Shown: piece by piece, positions 51,520-60,959 of the stretch
Numbering within the stretch: position 1 is the first letter of the stretch
Layout of the letters: the number at the start of each line of letters is the position of its first letter
Notes under the pieces: model-generated
The model's database searches: none
Told to the model about the DNA's origin: nothing
Seen by the model: only the letters and a program-made list of their open reading frames with translations
Made by a program: the position numbers and the translations under genes
Origin: an uncultured Bacteroidales bacterium
Lineage (GTDB): Bacteria; Bacteroidota; Bacteroidia; Bacteroidales; F082
Length of the DNA: 61,415 nucleotides
Direction of reading: 5' to 3'
Assembly: GCA_946185535.1 (NCBI GenBank)
Contig: CAMHJX010000021.1
Location: 1 to 61,415 of the forward strand

Positions 51520-52634
51520 CTAATCGTGATTTTGTTCGTGTAAACTTTACCTTCCGCATCCATGATGCGCACCAAATAAACCCCTTCCGCCAATCCCTCA
51601 ACATCAATCTCATTCGTCCCTCTCACACACTTCACCATCTGCCCTGAAGTATTGTAAACCTTTACCTCAACAGCCTCAATGCCTCCAACAACAACCCTGT
51701 CCCTTGCCGGATTGGGATAAACCACGACATCCTTTTCTCCTAATTCATTAATCCCAGTCACATAAATATGGACATAATCGTTTTCAGGATTGTCCATGTC
51801 TAAGGCGTATGCCGATTCGCAGCCGTCTTCATAGGAAGCCGTGAGGCGATAATAGTAGTTGCCTGGTGCTTCGGTTAAAGTGTCGTAATAGAACCATGAA
51901 TACTTCCCCGATTCAGCAATCTGTTCCATTTCGTCCAAACTCTCACCGCGATAGATGTTGAAATGATCTATTTCCGTATCGTTTTTTCTATCATTAGTGA
52001 AACAAGCCCTTACCATCCAGTCCCCACCTGTACCGTTTACGGCGAAGTAGTCGTGCAAGCCGTTTTCAGCCGACCAAGCCCAACGTCCATCGGGATTGCC
52101 CGCAGTTGGACAGTAAGCAGCAGCATTTGAAATGTCTGAAGTCTCCAACATTATCCAAATTGGACTTTCATAGTAAGTAATCCAAGACATCAGCTCGATT
52201 TCAACCCATTCATCAGGACCTTGTTCAATGTCTACGGTAGAACTATATGCAATCATACCGGGCGTGGTTTCACCTCCCAAATAAATCTTCAAATTGACAG
52301 TCCCTCCATGTTCTGTGCATCCAGTTTTGAAAAACATTACCTTAGTCAAGAACAATACATTTTTATTGATATTATAGGGAATTCTTATACCCCAACAGGA
52401 CACATCGACAGAACCTGACATCGGCTCCTCGTCGTAATGGAACCAAAAGTTATTATCAGGGTGTTGCCATGAAAGCATTGTGCCATAACATAATTCCTTA
52501 GCGTTATCAGTGTAGCGGTATTCGCCCCGAAAGTTTTCAGGTGCATCGCAGTCAAGAGTTGCTTTTGAAGGTTCTTGGCCAAACATCGCTCCGCATACCA
52601 GAAATGCGGCAAGGATAAATGATAGTTTCTTCAT
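51516..52634 (-). CDS. Secreted T9SS jelly-roll/FN3 protein
   Basis: 372 residues. Signal peptide to ~20 (GAMFGQ); a beta-sandwich of ~190 residues (WGIRIPYNINKN, TVNLKIYLGGETTPGMIAYS, ESPIWIMLETSD, NPDGRWAWS) that matches a region of the 980-residue adhesin at 26204 (LWVYVGGDTAPRTL, NGRWVSLDGQTW); an FN3-like part; sorting domain VYPNPARDRVVVGG to YTNKITIR. Such domains occur as C-terminal modules of cysteine peptidases in oral Bacteroidota but no protease is attached here. Confidence 0.8.
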   Translation of the reverse strand: MKKLSFILAAFLVCGAMFGQEPSKATLDCDAPENFRGEYRYTDNAKELCYGTMLSWQHPDNNFWFHYDEEPMSGSVDVSCWGIRIPYNINKNVLFLTKVMFFKTGCTEHGGTVNLKIYLGGETTPGMIAYSSTVDIEQGPDEWVEIELMSWITYYESPIWIMLETSDISNAAAYCPTAGNPDGRWAWSAENGLHDYFAVNGTGGDWMVRACFTNDRKNDTEIDHFNIYRGESLDEMEQIAESGKYSWFYYDTLTEAPGNYYYRLTASYEDGCESAYALDMDNPENDYVHIYVTGINELGEKDVVVYPNPARDRVVVGGIEAVEVKVYNTSGQMVKCVRGTNEIDVEGLAEGVYLVRIMDAEGKVYTNKITIR

Positions 52635-52665
52635 AGTTTATTCTGTTTTAATGATTTGTCGTTTG

Positions 52666-52673
52666 CAAAGTTA
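52666..52673 (-). promoter_or_regulatory. -7 element for the 52634-50080 operon
   Basis: Minus-strand TAACTTTG followed by GCAAACG, 31 nt upstream of the ATG at 52634. Confidence 0.55.
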
Positions 52674-52682
52674 CACATTAGT

Positions 52683-53861
52683 TCATTCCCTCAGCACTTT
52701 CCGTGTGAGGCACACTTCCGCATTGCGGATCCTCAGTATGTACATCCCTTTGGGCAAGTCGCCCATCTCCATCCAACCACCCTTGCCGCTGAAGGTCTTT
52801 GTGGCCACCACTTGGCCGCTCATGTTGATGAGTTCCATTTCCGTGACCTCGGCCTCGTTGGGCAGCACAACATGAACCAAATTGCGTGTAGGATTCGGAT
52901 AGACTTCCATCTCCAAATTGTCTTCTTGTTCGTCAACTCCATCAAAGTCAACCTCAATGAAATTGGTGAACTCCGACCAATACGGCGCACTTCGATAGGC
53001 TTCAATCGTTCCCATGGGGATATAGACGGGAATATCGCGGTTAGTGTTGAGAAAAGCTCCTTCCTCAAGATAGGGAGGGTCAATGGCCTTCACCGTCATT
53101 TGCTCAAGGAAGAACAAACGGCAGAAAGCGTCGTCCCCAATAAACGTAATCGTTGAAGGAAGCGTCAGTTCTGTGGCATACTGCAGGAAGTCGAAGGCAG
53201 AATGAAGTATATTGCTTACGCCTTCAGGGATATCGACGGCCTTAAACATGTAACAATTCTCAAAACCTCCATCGATATATACCATTTGTGGCGAAAGGTA
53301 TAATGTGCCGTCAAATCTGCAATTCTCAAATGCCTCTGGCGTAACATATCTAACAGATTCAGGGATTTTCAGGTCGCCCCTAAATCCATAGCACTGCAAA
53401 AAGGTCAAAGACTCAATGACGGTCAAAGACTCCGATAAGGTCAAGCTGGTGAACCTGTCACAATTCATGAACGCCCTGAAGCCAATTGTTTCAACGGAAT
53501 TGGGAATCACCAACGGACCAGTGAAACGGCAATCCGAAAAAGCGTCTATCCCAATGTTTCTAACCGTGTTGGGAATGGACAAAGGTCCGTTGAAAAGAGT
53601 ACCTTCTAACGCAAATGCCGACATTCCTATGGAGACAACAGCGTAGTTCGTGCCATTAAAAATCACTGAGTCAGGAATTGTAACTCCTCCAAAACGATCT
53701 TCACATTGCACAAGTTCAACTTCGGGTGGGTTTTGGCTTGTGACCGTGTAACGCAAAGACTGTCCCGTCTCGCAGACGGAGCTGAAGGTTTGTGCCTGCA
53801 TCGTCACTCCTCCCGCCATCACCAGCAGCGCAACCAGGGTATAAAGTCTTGTTGCTTTCAT
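52683..53861 (-). CDS. BspA-like LRR protein, T9SS-exported (small relative of the giant LRR)
   Basis: 392 residues. Signal peptide (ends TMQAQ), about seven degenerate treponemal-type LRR units (IPNTVRNIGIDAFSDC, IPNSVETIGFRAFMNC, IPESVRYVTPEAFENC), the cap VYIPMGTIEAYRSAPYWSEFTNFIEV that also ends block 1 of the giant protein, and a sorting domain (VYPNPTRNLVHVVL to CLTRKVLRE). The repeats are diverged, unlike those of the 16594 gene. Confidence 0.85.
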   Translation of the reverse strand: MKATRLYTLVALLVMAGGVTMQAQTFSSVCETGQSLRYTVTSQNPPEVELVQCEDRFGGVTIPDSVIFNGTNYAVVSIGMSAFALEGTLFNGPLSIPNTVRNIGIDAFSDCRFTGPLVIPNSVETIGFRAFMNCDRFTSLTLSESLTVIESLTFLQCYGFRGDLKIPESVRYVTPEAFENCRFDGTLYLSPQMVYIDGGFENCYMFKAVDIPEGVSNILHSAFDFLQYATELTLPSTITFIGDDAFCRLFFLEQMTVKAIDPPYLEEGAFLNTNRDIPVYIPMGTIEAYRSAPYWSEFTNFIEVDFDGVDEQEDNLEMEVYPNPTRNLVHVVLPNEAEVTEMELINMSGQVVATKTFSGKGGWMEMGDLPKGMYILRIRNAEVCLTRKVLRE

Positions 53862-53889
53862 TTCAAAGTGTTTTTCTATGTTATACGCG

Positions 53890-53897
53890 CAAAATTA
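53890..53897 (-). promoter_or_regulatory. -7 element for the small LRR gene
   Basis: Minus-strand TAATTTTG followed by CGCG, 28 nt upstream of the ATG at 53861. 53898-54157 shows no gene; it is AT-rich to ~54060. Confidence 0.5.
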
Positions 53898-54157
53898 TTC
53901 AAAAAATCACCAAAAAAGCTATCTGTCAAGCCCTAAAACAGTTTTGTCCCTATTATTTTCGGTTTTGAAATTTTCAATGTATTGAAATTCAAATGTTTAT
54001 GAAAAATCGGATTTTGGGTTTGTCCCTATTTTTTTGTTTCAAGAGAAAGTGACGAAACAATATACCGTCTGCAGCGGCCATAGATCCCAAGCCATCGCAC
54101 AAGCCATCGTAGGGATGACATGTCCACTGCAGCCTTGATGCTGAAGGTCAATAACGC

Positions 54158-54189
54158 AAAAGACCCACCCCTTTCGAGGCAGGTCTTTT
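54158..54189 (-). terminator. Intrinsic terminator of the CsgG-like gene
   Basis: Arms AAAAGACC and GGTCTTTT (54158-54165, 54182-54189) with inner CCT/AGG pairing. Confidence 0.75.
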
Positions 54190-54219
54190 GCTCGTTTCCA
54201 TTAATTCTGTGGCTTTAGC

Positions 54220-54239
54220 GCTGTCGTACCACGGCAGCC
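54220..54239. repeat. 20-bp exact repeat, copy 1
   Basis: GCTGTCGTACCACGGCAGCC, identical at 61294-61313. Imperfect palindrome (GCTG...CAGC). Confidence 0.6.
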
Positions 54240-54261
54240 CTACAACCACCATTCCAATGGA

Positions 54262-55245
54262 TTAAAAATTCAAATAAACGCCCATTCCGATGCCTTTGGT
54301 GGCAGGCCCGAAACTCAGCATGGCCGTGGGCTTGGCACAATACTCGTTATAGACTTGGTAGGCGTTTTCCTTTTTATGTTTGCCTAAGGCATAAAACGGG
54401 ATGGATGCCAAAGCAGATATTCCGCCAACAGCGGCACCAATCATTGATCCATCTATGACACGAACTCCCAAACGATTATCTCCCACCCTAAAAACACCAC
54501 CTATTACACCACCTATTACTATACATCCAGCAGGAACCCAAATCGACAGAATCCTTCCCGTTTTCCTTTGCTTGCACCCTTTTTCATAGTAATACCTTGA
54601 CTCAGGGCAATTGTTGATGAGTTCCAAAAACTCCTTGTTTGTCAGCCTTTGGCCGTCCAAGTAATAGATATAATTCCCTTGATTGTCTTTGATGTCGCCT
54701 TTGGTTAGCAATCCTTTTCGCTCCACAAACACCACCTCTGGTTCTTCCTCCATCAGGTTCTTAGCCAGCTGGCAGCCTATTTTTTCCATCATTGAACGAT
54801 AGGTTGAGCCAGAAGACTTGGTGGCACCAGCCGTAGTCACCACCTCGCCCGATTCGACATCAACGGCACGAACATCCACATTGTACTCGCCTGTCATTGA
54901 ACCATCAGGATTTTTATGCTCGGCGAGGAAATTCACTGTGCCTATCAAAACGGATTCCACGCCTAAGATGCGACCCACTTCGGCCAACTGTTCATTAGTA
55001 AGCTCGGAAGCCTGAAATTTTTGTTCCTTCAGCACTTGGTTGATTTGAGAACGCTCAACGATGGAGAACTTGCCCGATTCGTACAGTGTGTTGATGAGCA
55101 TGTCGCTGAGGCCTTCCACCTCGGCGGCGTTCACGCCCACGCCAGCCTTGAAGTCCATCACGGCGATTTTCATTTTCTTGTTTTGCGCCGTGGCCGTCAT
55201 CGTAAAGGCCAGCAGCAACATGATGATTAAGGAAATTTTCTTCAT
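54262..55245 (-). CDS. CsgG/curli-assembly-like periplasmic or outer-membrane protein
   Basis: 327 residues. Signal peptide (ends MTATAQ), then a CsgG-type domain (~22-170): KMKIAVMDFKAGVGVN, EVEGLSDMLINTLYESGKFSIVERSQINQVLKEQ, VGRILGVESVLIGTVN and VDVRAVDVESGEVV. A small membrane-like stretch rich in glycine is at ~245-300. Exact role unknown; related proteins help assemble envelope structures. The ATG at 55245 is used; the frame runs on upstream through the palindromic leader. Confidence 0.83.
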   Translation of the reverse strand: MKKISLIIMLLLAFTMTATAQNKKMKIAVMDFKAGVGVNAAEVEGLSDMLINTLYESGKFSIVERSQINQVLKEQKFQASELTNEQLAEVGRILGVESVLIGTVNFLAEHKNPDGSMTGEYNVDVRAVDVESGEVVTTAGATKSSGSTYRSMMEKIGCQLAKNLMEEEPEVVFVERKGLLTKGDIKDNQGNYIYYLDGQRLTNKEFLELINNCPESRYYYEKGCKQRKTGRILSIWVPAGCIVIGGVIGGVFRVGDNRLGVRVIDGSMIGAAVGGISALASIPFYALGKHKKENAYQVYNEYCAKPTAMLSFGPATKGIGMGVYLNF

Positions 55246-55316
55246 GATTTGATGATTTAGTTTGTTATTTGATTGATTTGTGTTTTCTAGGTTTTGGAAA
55301 TGACATAAAAAAAGAA

Positions 55317-55440
55317 CCGCGAACTTCATTGCTGAGATTCGAGGTCCTAGACTACCTTCACAACAAAACAAGAAGTTCGCGGGATACACGAACATTCTCA
55401 CTTTCTTTTTGTTGTGACTGAAATTGTCTAGGTTTCGAAT
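55317..55440 (-). promoter_or_regulatory. Interleaved inverted repeats in the CsgG-like gene leader
   Basis: Arm a CCGCGAACTTC (55317-55327) pairs with a' GAAGTTCGCGG (55372-55382). Arm b (55337-55368: ATTCGA, CCTAGAC, TTCACAACAAAA) pairs with b' (55407-55440: TTTTGTTGTGA, GTCTAGG, TCGAAT). The order a-b-a'-b' is that of a pseudoknot. It lies between the promoter at 55531 and the ATG at 55245. Confidence 0.65.
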
Positions 55441-55530
55441 CATCCAAGAGAAGCGAAAACGCTTTTATGTCAATATGTTGAGATTGTGTTTATTCTGTCA
55501 TTCGATAGGGATTGGTTGGAATTATCGGGG

Positions 55531-55538
55531 CAAAAATA
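55531..55538 (-). promoter_or_regulatory. -7 element for the CsgG-like gene
   Basis: Minus-strand TATTTTTG followed by CCCC; implies a leader of ~280 nt. Confidence 0.5.
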
Positions 55539-55590
55539 CAAATAATTTGCAAAACATAAAGATATTGCCGATAATTTGCGATGATACACG

Positions 55591-55624
55591 AAAAAAGGCC
55601 AACCCCACATAGGGTCAGCCTTTT
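55591..55624 (-). terminator. Intrinsic terminator of groEL
   Basis: Minus-strand AAAAGGC-TGACCC...GGGTTGGCCTTTTTT hairpin with T run, ~95 nt beyond the groEL stop. Confidence 0.8.
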
Positions 55625-55647
55625 GCTCGTTTCCAAAACTTTTGGAC

Positions 55648-55706
55648 TGGATTGCTTCGTTCCTCGCAAATGCTCTGCATTCGACGGAGTCAATGACGCG
55701 AAGCGT
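55648..55706. repeat. REP-like repeat copy after groEL
   Basis: ATTGCTTCGTTCCTCGCAAA ... ATTCGACGGAGTCAATGACG then CGAAGCG, matching the element at 41124-41189. Confidence 0.65.
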
Positions 55707-55718
55707 GTCATACGCGGA

Positions 55719-57353
55719 TTACATCATCCCGTCCATTCCACCGCCCATGGGCATCGGAGGTGTGGGAGGCGTAGGCTCCTTGTGGTTGCTGATGACGCAC
55801 TCGGTGGTCAGCAACATGCCGGCGATGCTGGCAGCGTTCTCCAAGGCGACACGCGACACCTTCACGGGGTCGATGACACCCGTTTCGAGCAGGTTCTCGT
55901 AAACCTCGGTGCGGGCGTTGAAGCCGAAGTCATTCTTGCCTTCCTTCACCTTGTTGACGACAACCGAACCTTCCAAGCCGGCGTTCTCAACAATCTGGCG
56001 CAGCGGCTCTTCCAAGGCGCGCTTGATGATGGCGATACCCGTGGTCTCGTCCTCGTTGTCGCCCTTCATCTTCTCGATGGCCTTGATGGCGCGGATGAAG
56101 CCGACACCGCCGCCAGGGATGATACCCTCTTCGATGGCAGCGCGGGTGGCGTTCAGAGCGTCCTCAACGCGGTCTTTCTTTTCCTTCATCTCGACTTCTG
56201 AAGCGGCACCCACGTAGATGACTGCCACGCCACCGGCCAACTTGGCCAAGCGCTCTTGCAGTTTCTCGCGGTCGTAGTCGCTTGTGGTGGTCTTGATTTG
56301 GGCCTTGATTTGGTTGGTGCGGCCTTCGATGTCCTTCTTGGCACCATGACCGTTCACGATGGTGGTGTTGTCCTTGTTGATGCTGACCTTGTCGGCCTGA
56401 CCCAGCATTTGCAGGGTGGCATCCTCAAGCTTGTAGCCCTTTTCTTCGCTGATGACGGTGCCACCAGTCAGGATGGCGATGTCTTCCAACATCTCTTTTC
56501 TACGGTCACCGAAGCCAGGAGCCTTGACGGCAGCGACTTTCAGCGAGCCACGCAGACGGTTGACAACCAAAGTAGCAAGAGCTTCACCGTCGATGTCCTC
56601 AGCGATGATGATGAGGGCACGACCGGTTTGCAAGGTCTTTTCGAGCACGGGCAGCAAGTCCTTCATCACGGAGATCTTCTTGTCGTAGATGAGGATGTAA
56701 GGATTCTCGTAGACGGCTTCCATTTTCTCGGTGTTGGTCACGAAGTAAGGCGAAATGTAGCCACGGTCGAACTGCATGCCTTCGACGACATCGACATAAG
56801 TATTGATGCCCTTGGCGTCCTCAACGGTGATAACGCCTTCTTGCTTCACTTTGCCCATAGCCTCGGCGATGAGGCCGCCGATTTCGCTGTCGTTGTTGGC
56901 CGAGATGGTAGCCACTTGCTTAATCTTCTCGTTGTCGCCATCGACCTTCACCGACATCTTCTTCAGCGAAGCGACCACAGCGGCAACAGCCTTGTCGATA
57001 CCACGCTTCAGGTCGAGCGGGTTGGCACCGGCGGTGACGTTTTTCAGACCCGTGGCCACGATGCTTTGGGCCAACACGGTGGCGGTGGTGGTACCATCAC
57101 CAGCGAGGTCGTTGGTCTTGGAAGCCACTTCCTTCACCAACTGGGCACCCATATTCTCAACGGGGTCGATGAGTTCGATTTCCTTGGCGACCGTCACACC
57201 GTCCTTGGTGATTTGGGGAGCGCCATACGACTTTTCGATGACCACATTACGACCTTTGGGGCCGAGGGTCACCTTCACTGCGTTTGACAATGCATCGACG
57301 CCTTTCTTCAGGCCGTCGCGCGATTCGATATTGAAAAGAATGTCTTTTGCCAT
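55719..57353 (-). CDS. groEL: 60-kDa chaperonin GroEL
   Basis: 544 residues, normal length. [41 protein letters not shown] start, the ATP-binding [11 protein letters not shown], and a short GGM-type tail ([12 protein letters not shown]). Forms the folding chamber with GroES. 179 nt separate it from groES. Confidence 0.97.
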   Translation of the reverse strand: MAKDILFNIESRDGLKKGVDALSNAVKVTLGPKGRNVVIEKSYGAPQITKDGVTVAKEIELIDPVENMGAQLVKEVASKTNDLAGDGTTTATVLAQSIVATGLKNVTAGANPLDLKRGIDKAVAAVVASLKKMSVKVDGDNEKIKQVATISANNDSEIGGLIAEAMGKVKQEGVITVEDAKGINTYVDVVEGMQFDRGYISPYFVTNTEKMEAVYENPYILIYDKKISVMKDLLPVLEKTLQTGRALIIIAEDIDGEALATLVVNRLRGSLKVAAVKAPGFGDRRKEMLEDIAILTGGTVISEEKGYKLEDATLQMLGQADKVSINKDNTTIVNGHGAKKDIEGRTNQIKAQIKTTTSDYDREKLQERLAKLAGGVAVIYVGAASEVEMKEKKDRVEDALNATRAAIEEGIIPGGGVGFIRAIKAIEKMKGDNEDETTGIAIIKRALEEPLRQIVENAGLEGSVVVNKVKEGKNDFGFNARTEVYENLLETGVIDPVKVSRVALENAASIAGMLLTTECVISNHKEPTPPTPPMPMGGGMDGMM

Positions 57354-57439
57354 GATATTTGTTGTTTATTTGTTGACTGTTGAAGTGTTTAATTGTTGTC
57401 ACAAAACTTGCAAAACCTTCAAAAACATTTTCTATTTGT

Positions 57440-57490
57440 GGAAGCCTGCCAACCGGCGGCTTCCAGCGACAAGGCGGTTGCCGTGTCGCT
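57440..57490 (-). promoter_or_regulatory. Two tandem hairpins between groES and groEL
   Basis: GGAAGCC/GGCTTCC (57440-57464) with inner GCC/GGC pairing and AGCGACA/TGTCGCT (57465-57490) with inner GGC/GCC. No T run follows, so they may be RNA-stability or processing elements; no CIRCE operator (TTAGCACTC) was seen. Confidence 0.55.
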
Positions 57491-57532
57491 CAACCAAGAA
57501 AAGAAGTTTTGTTTGTTTTGTGGGTTTTGTGA

Positions 57533-57811
57533 TTAGATGATTGCGATGACGTCGTTTTCACGCATGATCATGTAGTCTTTGCCGTCGAGATGGAACTCGG
57601 TGCCGGCATATTTGCCATAGATGACCTTATCGCCCTCTTTCAGGGTCATTTGGTTGTCTTTCGTGCCGGGACCCACGGCGACGACGGTTCCTTGTTGGGG
57701 TTTTTCTTTGGCGGTGTCGGGGATGATGATACCGCTAGCGGTTTTCTGTTCGGCTTCTGCGGGCTCGATGACCACGCGGTCGGCCAGAGGTTTGATTGCT
57801 AATTTTGCCAT
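57533..57811 (-). CDS. groES: 10-kDa co-chaperonin GroES
   Basis: 92 residues. [35 protein letters not shown] start with the mobile loop, and the C-terminal [25 protein letters not shown]. Caps GroEL. First gene of the groES-groEL pair. Confidence 0.97.
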   Translation of the reverse strand: MAKLAIKPLADRVVIEPAEAEQKTASGIIIPDTAKEKPQQGTVVAVGPGTKDNQMTLKEGDKVIYGKYAGTEFHLDGKDYMIMRENDVIAII

Positions 57812-57857
57812 TTTATTTGATGTTTAATTGTTGATTATATTCGTTTAATTGTTGAAG

Positions 57858-57882
57858 CGGCCCTTCGACAGGCTCAGGGACC
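57858..57882. repeat. CCCTTCGACAGGCTCAGG dispersed repeat
   Basis: Full-length copy of the element also found degenerate at 14356-14394 and, in coding frame, inside the giant LRR gene (20935-20952, 21224-21241, 21321-21341). Confidence 0.7.
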
Positions 57883-57980
57883 GCGACCTTTCAGAACGGC
57901 TTTTGCTTGTCACATTTCGTGCCAAAGTGGAAAATGGCAGGGTTTTGTCAGTTGGGGTGACAAAGTGACACAAAAAGGGC

Positions 57981-57988
57981 TATCTTTG
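57981..57988 (+). promoter_or_regulatory. -7 element for the MATE gene
   Basis: TATCTTTG followed by GCAC. The downstream ATGs at 58001 and 58007 leave a leader of only about 6-12 nt, so the real start could be as late as 58051. Confidence 0.55.
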
Positions 57989-58006
57989 CACTCGAATTCG
58001 ATGACC

Positions 58007-59398
58007 ATGTCAAACATCAACGACGAGCGGAAACTCAACGAGCGGTATAAGATGATGACGGAGCAGCCCGTCAGGCGGCTGATCCTCAAGATGGCTGTGC
58101 CGACCATCATTAGCATGCTCGTAACCACCATTTATAATATGGTGGACTCGTTCTATGTGGGTCATCTGAGCACCGAAGCCGTGGCTGGCGTGGGCGTTTC
58201 GTTTGCCTACATGGCCTTTATTAATGCTTGCGGCTTCTTTTTCGGGCATGGCTCGGGCAATTACATCTCACGGGCCTTGGGTGCAAAACAAGGACAGAAT
58301 GCAGGGCGTATGGCAGCCACGGGTTTCTTCTCCCCTTTGATTCTGGGTGCTATTGCAGGCCTCATCTGCATGATCTTCATCTCGCCCTTGTCGCGGGCCA
58401 TGGGCGCCACCGAGAGCATCCTCCCCTACGCCAACGACTACCTGCGGTTCATCTTGATTGCCACGCCTTTCATGATGTCGTCGCTGACGCTCAACAACCA
58501 ACTCAGGCTACAAGGCAATGCCCGTTTCGGCATGATTGGCATCGCCTCGGGTGCCATCCTCAACATCATCCTCGACCCCATCTTTATCTTTGTGCTTGAC
58601 TTGGGGGTCAGCGGGGCCTCGTTGGCCACGGCAGTGAGCCAGTGCTTCGGCTGGTGCGTGCTGCTTTGGGGCACTTCGCGACCTGGCAATGTGCATATCA
58701 AACCGAAGAACTTCACTCCTACCCTATACTATTACAAGGAAATCACGCGGGGCGGATTGCCATCGCTGGCACGACAGGCTTTGTCGGTGGTGGCCACCAT
58801 CAGCCTCAACCGAATGGCGGTGCATTATGCCTTGCCCGGCAATGAAGCCTCCACCGTTGCGGCCTTCACCATCGTTTCGCGCATCACCATGTTCTGTTTT
58901 GCCGTTGTCATTGGGTTCGGGCAAGGATTCCAGCCCGTGTGCGGCTATAACTACGGCGCCAAACTCTATGCCCGCGTCAAGGAGAGCTATATGTTTTGCA
59001 TCACGCTTTCCACGGCATTTCTGATTGTCCTTGCAACCGTTGTCTATATCTTCGCTCCTGACATCATCTCATGGTTCCGTGGCGAGGATCCAGAGCTCAT
59101 CCGCGTAGGCAGTCAGGCGTTGCGCTGGCAATGTATCGCCTTCCCGCTGATGGGTATGTGCACTGCGACCAACATGCTGTTCCAAAACATCGGATACACT
59201 TGGCAGGCCACCTTGCTCTCGATGTGCCGTCAGGGCTTGTATTTCCTGCCAGCGGTCTTTATCATGTCGTGGCTTTGGGGCATCACAGGTCTCGAAGCCG
59301 CCCAAGCCGTCGCCGATGTTTGCACCTTCTTAACCTCGTTGCCGTTTGCTGTGTGGATTAGTCGGATTCTGACCGCGAAGTCACAGCATAATGCGTGA
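58007..59398 (+). CDS. MATE-family multidrug exporter
   Basis: 463 residues from 58007. Twelve membrane helices; family features MAVPTIISMLVTTIYNMVDSFYVG, GASLATAVSQCFGW and VIGFGQGFQPVCGYNYGAK. Exports cationic drugs or metabolites with Na+ or H+. The start must lie after the promoter at 57981; 58007 is used, 58001 and 58051 are alternatives. A palindrome (B1) with T6 beyond it lies 61 nt after the stop. Confidence 0.9.
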   Translation: MSNINDERKLNERYKMMTEQPVRRLILKMAVPTIISMLVTTIYNMVDSFYVGHLSTEAVAGVGVSFAYMAFINACGFFFGHGSGNYISRALGAKQGQNAGRMAATGFFSPLILGAIAGLICMIFISPLSRAMGATESILPYANDYLRFILIATPFMMSSLTLNNQLRLQGNARFGMIGIASGAILNIILDPIFIFVLDLGVSGASLATAVSQCFGWCVLLWGTSRPGNVHIKPKNFTPTLYYYKEITRGGLPSLARQALSVVATISLNRMAVHYALPGNEASTVAAFTIVSRITMFCFAVVIGFGQGFQPVCGYNYGAKLYARVKESYMFCITLSTAFLIVLATVVYIFAPDIISWFRGEDPELIRVGSQALRWQCIAFPLMGMCTATNMLFQNIGYTWQATLLSMCRQGLYFLPAVFIMSWLWGITGLEAAQAVADVCTFLTSLPFAVWISRILTAKSQHNA

Positions 59399-59459
59399 AG
59401 ATGGAAGGCAAATTCAGCCGAACGAAGTTCTGAAAACGATAAATGACCCTGAAAAACTT

Positions 59460-59512
59460 GCCTATACTCAGCGGAAAGTAGTAAAAATCGGTAGATTCCG
59501 CTGAGTATAGGC
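59460..59512. repeat. Palindrome B1, 3' side of ATPase B
   Basis: Perfect 17-bp arms GCCTATACTCAGCGGAA (59460-59476) and TTCCGCTGAGTATAGGC (59496-59512), spacer exactly 19 nt with an A5 tract. ATPase B's stop is 8 nt away. Followed on the plus strand by T6, so it can also terminate the MATE transcript. Confidence 0.9.
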
Positions 59513-59519
59513 ATTTTTT

Positions 59520-60938
59520 CTATTTTTCAAAAAGAGATTCTGAGGTGATTACTGCTTGAAATTCATCAGAATATGGATTTGGTTTCACACCGCTGGCTGA
59601 AACAAGGATAAGATGGACAGCTTTGTCGGTGCCAGTCTCGGCGATGAGGCGAGAACGGCGGTTCTGGACTTTCTGTTCTTCATCAAATGTCATTTCGTAT
59701 GGTTGCTTGGTGTATTTCATCTCACAGATATCAATAACATTGTCGTCGCGATCGATAAGCAAATCTATCTGCGCGCCTTTCCCTTCAAAGGTGGCAGGCT
59801 GATGCCAGGAGCACACACGGCTAATAGTACCGAAAATACTGAGGGCTTTCTTAATCTGAGTGACATGCAGAAGACAAACACGCTCAAAAGCGAGTCCGCA
59901 CCAGTTATAATAAATTGGCGAACCCATCTGACGCGACCAAAAATACTCATCGCCGCCAGTGTTCTGTTGTATGAAACGATAATAGAAGAGTGTGTAAGAG
60001 TCGATGAGTTGGAAGACAGCACTTTTTATTTTCAGCCCGAAGTTGGTGTACTTTCTGACAAAACCACAAGCTTCGAGGTCTTGCAATATCTCGGAAAGCC
60101 GTCCGTTGTCTTGGAGATGTGCCTCACTGATGATTTCATCACGGGTCATGCCGATACGCTTGCTACCTAAGGTCTGAACAACGGTAATGTAAGGGTCAGG
60201 ATTTTTGAAGAGCGAGGCGTAGAGCGCATCAAATTCATCATGGAGTTCCCCATCGGGATTAAAAAAAAGATTGTCGATATTCTGGGCAAGACTAAAGCTG
60301 CGCTCGAGTTTTGACCAATAATAAGGAATGCCACCCATAATCATGTAACACTCCATAAGTTGTCGGCGATTCATTCCAAGTTTGCGGCGGGTGGCATACC
60401 GCTCGCATTCGTTGAGCGTGAATGGCTGCAGGTGAATCTTTGTATTGACACGGTTATGCAAGCCTCCTTTGTTTTTGAGTATTTTCTTGATGATCCAAGA
60501 GGTGGCACTACCGCAAACGATAAGCACCACGTCCTTACGAGCCGACGCCCATCCGTTCCAGAAGTTCTCGAGTGCGGGAATAAAACCGGAACGCTGAGTA
60601 TCCATCCAAGGAAGCTCATCGATGAATATGATTTTTTTGGATTCCGTTGACTGGCGTATGATCTCCTTTAGAGCCTCGAAAGCATCGAGCCAAGTGTGAG
60701 GCAGGGCAGCTTTTTTGAGCCCGTACTCGCGTAGGGAAAGACGCCAGGCGGCGAGTTGTTTCTTCATAGGAGACTTGGCCAGTCCAGTATGGTAGAAGGT
60801 AAAACTATTGTTGAATGTTTCGCGTATCAAGTAGGTTTTGCCGACACGACGACGACCATAAACTGCTACAAACATTGAGTCTTCTTCGTCAACAGCTTGA
60901 AGCAGGCGTTGTTGTTCTTTTTCTCTTCCAATAAGCAT
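59520..60938 (-). CDS. AAA ATPase with DUF234 nuclease-like domain (ATPase B)
   Basis: 472 residues, co-linear with ATPase A. MLIGREKEQQRLLQAVDEEDSMFVAVY, Walker A GRRRVGKT (28-35), Walker B KIIFIDELPWMDT, VCGSATSWIIKKIL, NECERYATRRKL, IMGGIPYYWSKL, and C-terminal GAQIDLLIDRDDNVIDICEMKYT with the PD-(D/E)XK-like D, E, K. The ATG at 60938 is used; the frame opens at a TTG at 60962. Promoter at 60960. Flanked by palindromes B1 and B2. Function unknown. Confidence 0.88.
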   Translation of the reverse strand: MLIGREKEQQRLLQAVDEEDSMFVAVYGRRRVGKTYLIRETFNNSFTFYHTGLAKSPMKKQLAAWRLSLREYGLKKAALPHTWLDAFEALKEIIRQSTESKKIIFIDELPWMDTQRSGFIPALENFWNGWASARKDVVLIVCGSATSWIIKKILKNKGGLHNRVNTKIHLQPFTLNECERYATRRKLGMNRRQLMECYMIMGGIPYYWSKLERSFSLAQNIDNLFFNPDGELHDEFDALYASLFKNPDPYITVVQTLGSKRIGMTRDEIISEAHLQDNGRLSEILQDLEACGFVRKYTNFGLKIKSAVFQLIDSYTLFYYRFIQQNTGGDEYFWSRQMGSPIYYNWCGLAFERVCLLHVTQIKKALSIFGTISRVCSWHQPATFEGKGAQIDLLIDRDDNVIDICEMKYTKQPYEMTFDEEQKVQNRRSRLIAETGTDKAVHLILVSASGVKPNPYSDEFQAVITSESLFEK

Positions 60939-60959
60939 AATGATAGTGTTTTTCGTCTG

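Noticed and set aside
54262-55443. Longer start for the CsgG-like protein at 55443
   Set aside because: The extra 66 residues are encoded by the palindromic leader and precede a clean signal peptide at 55245.
56256-57287. 343-codon ORF antisense to groEL
   Set aside because: Mirror of a highly conserved coding frame; composition typical of antisense shadows.
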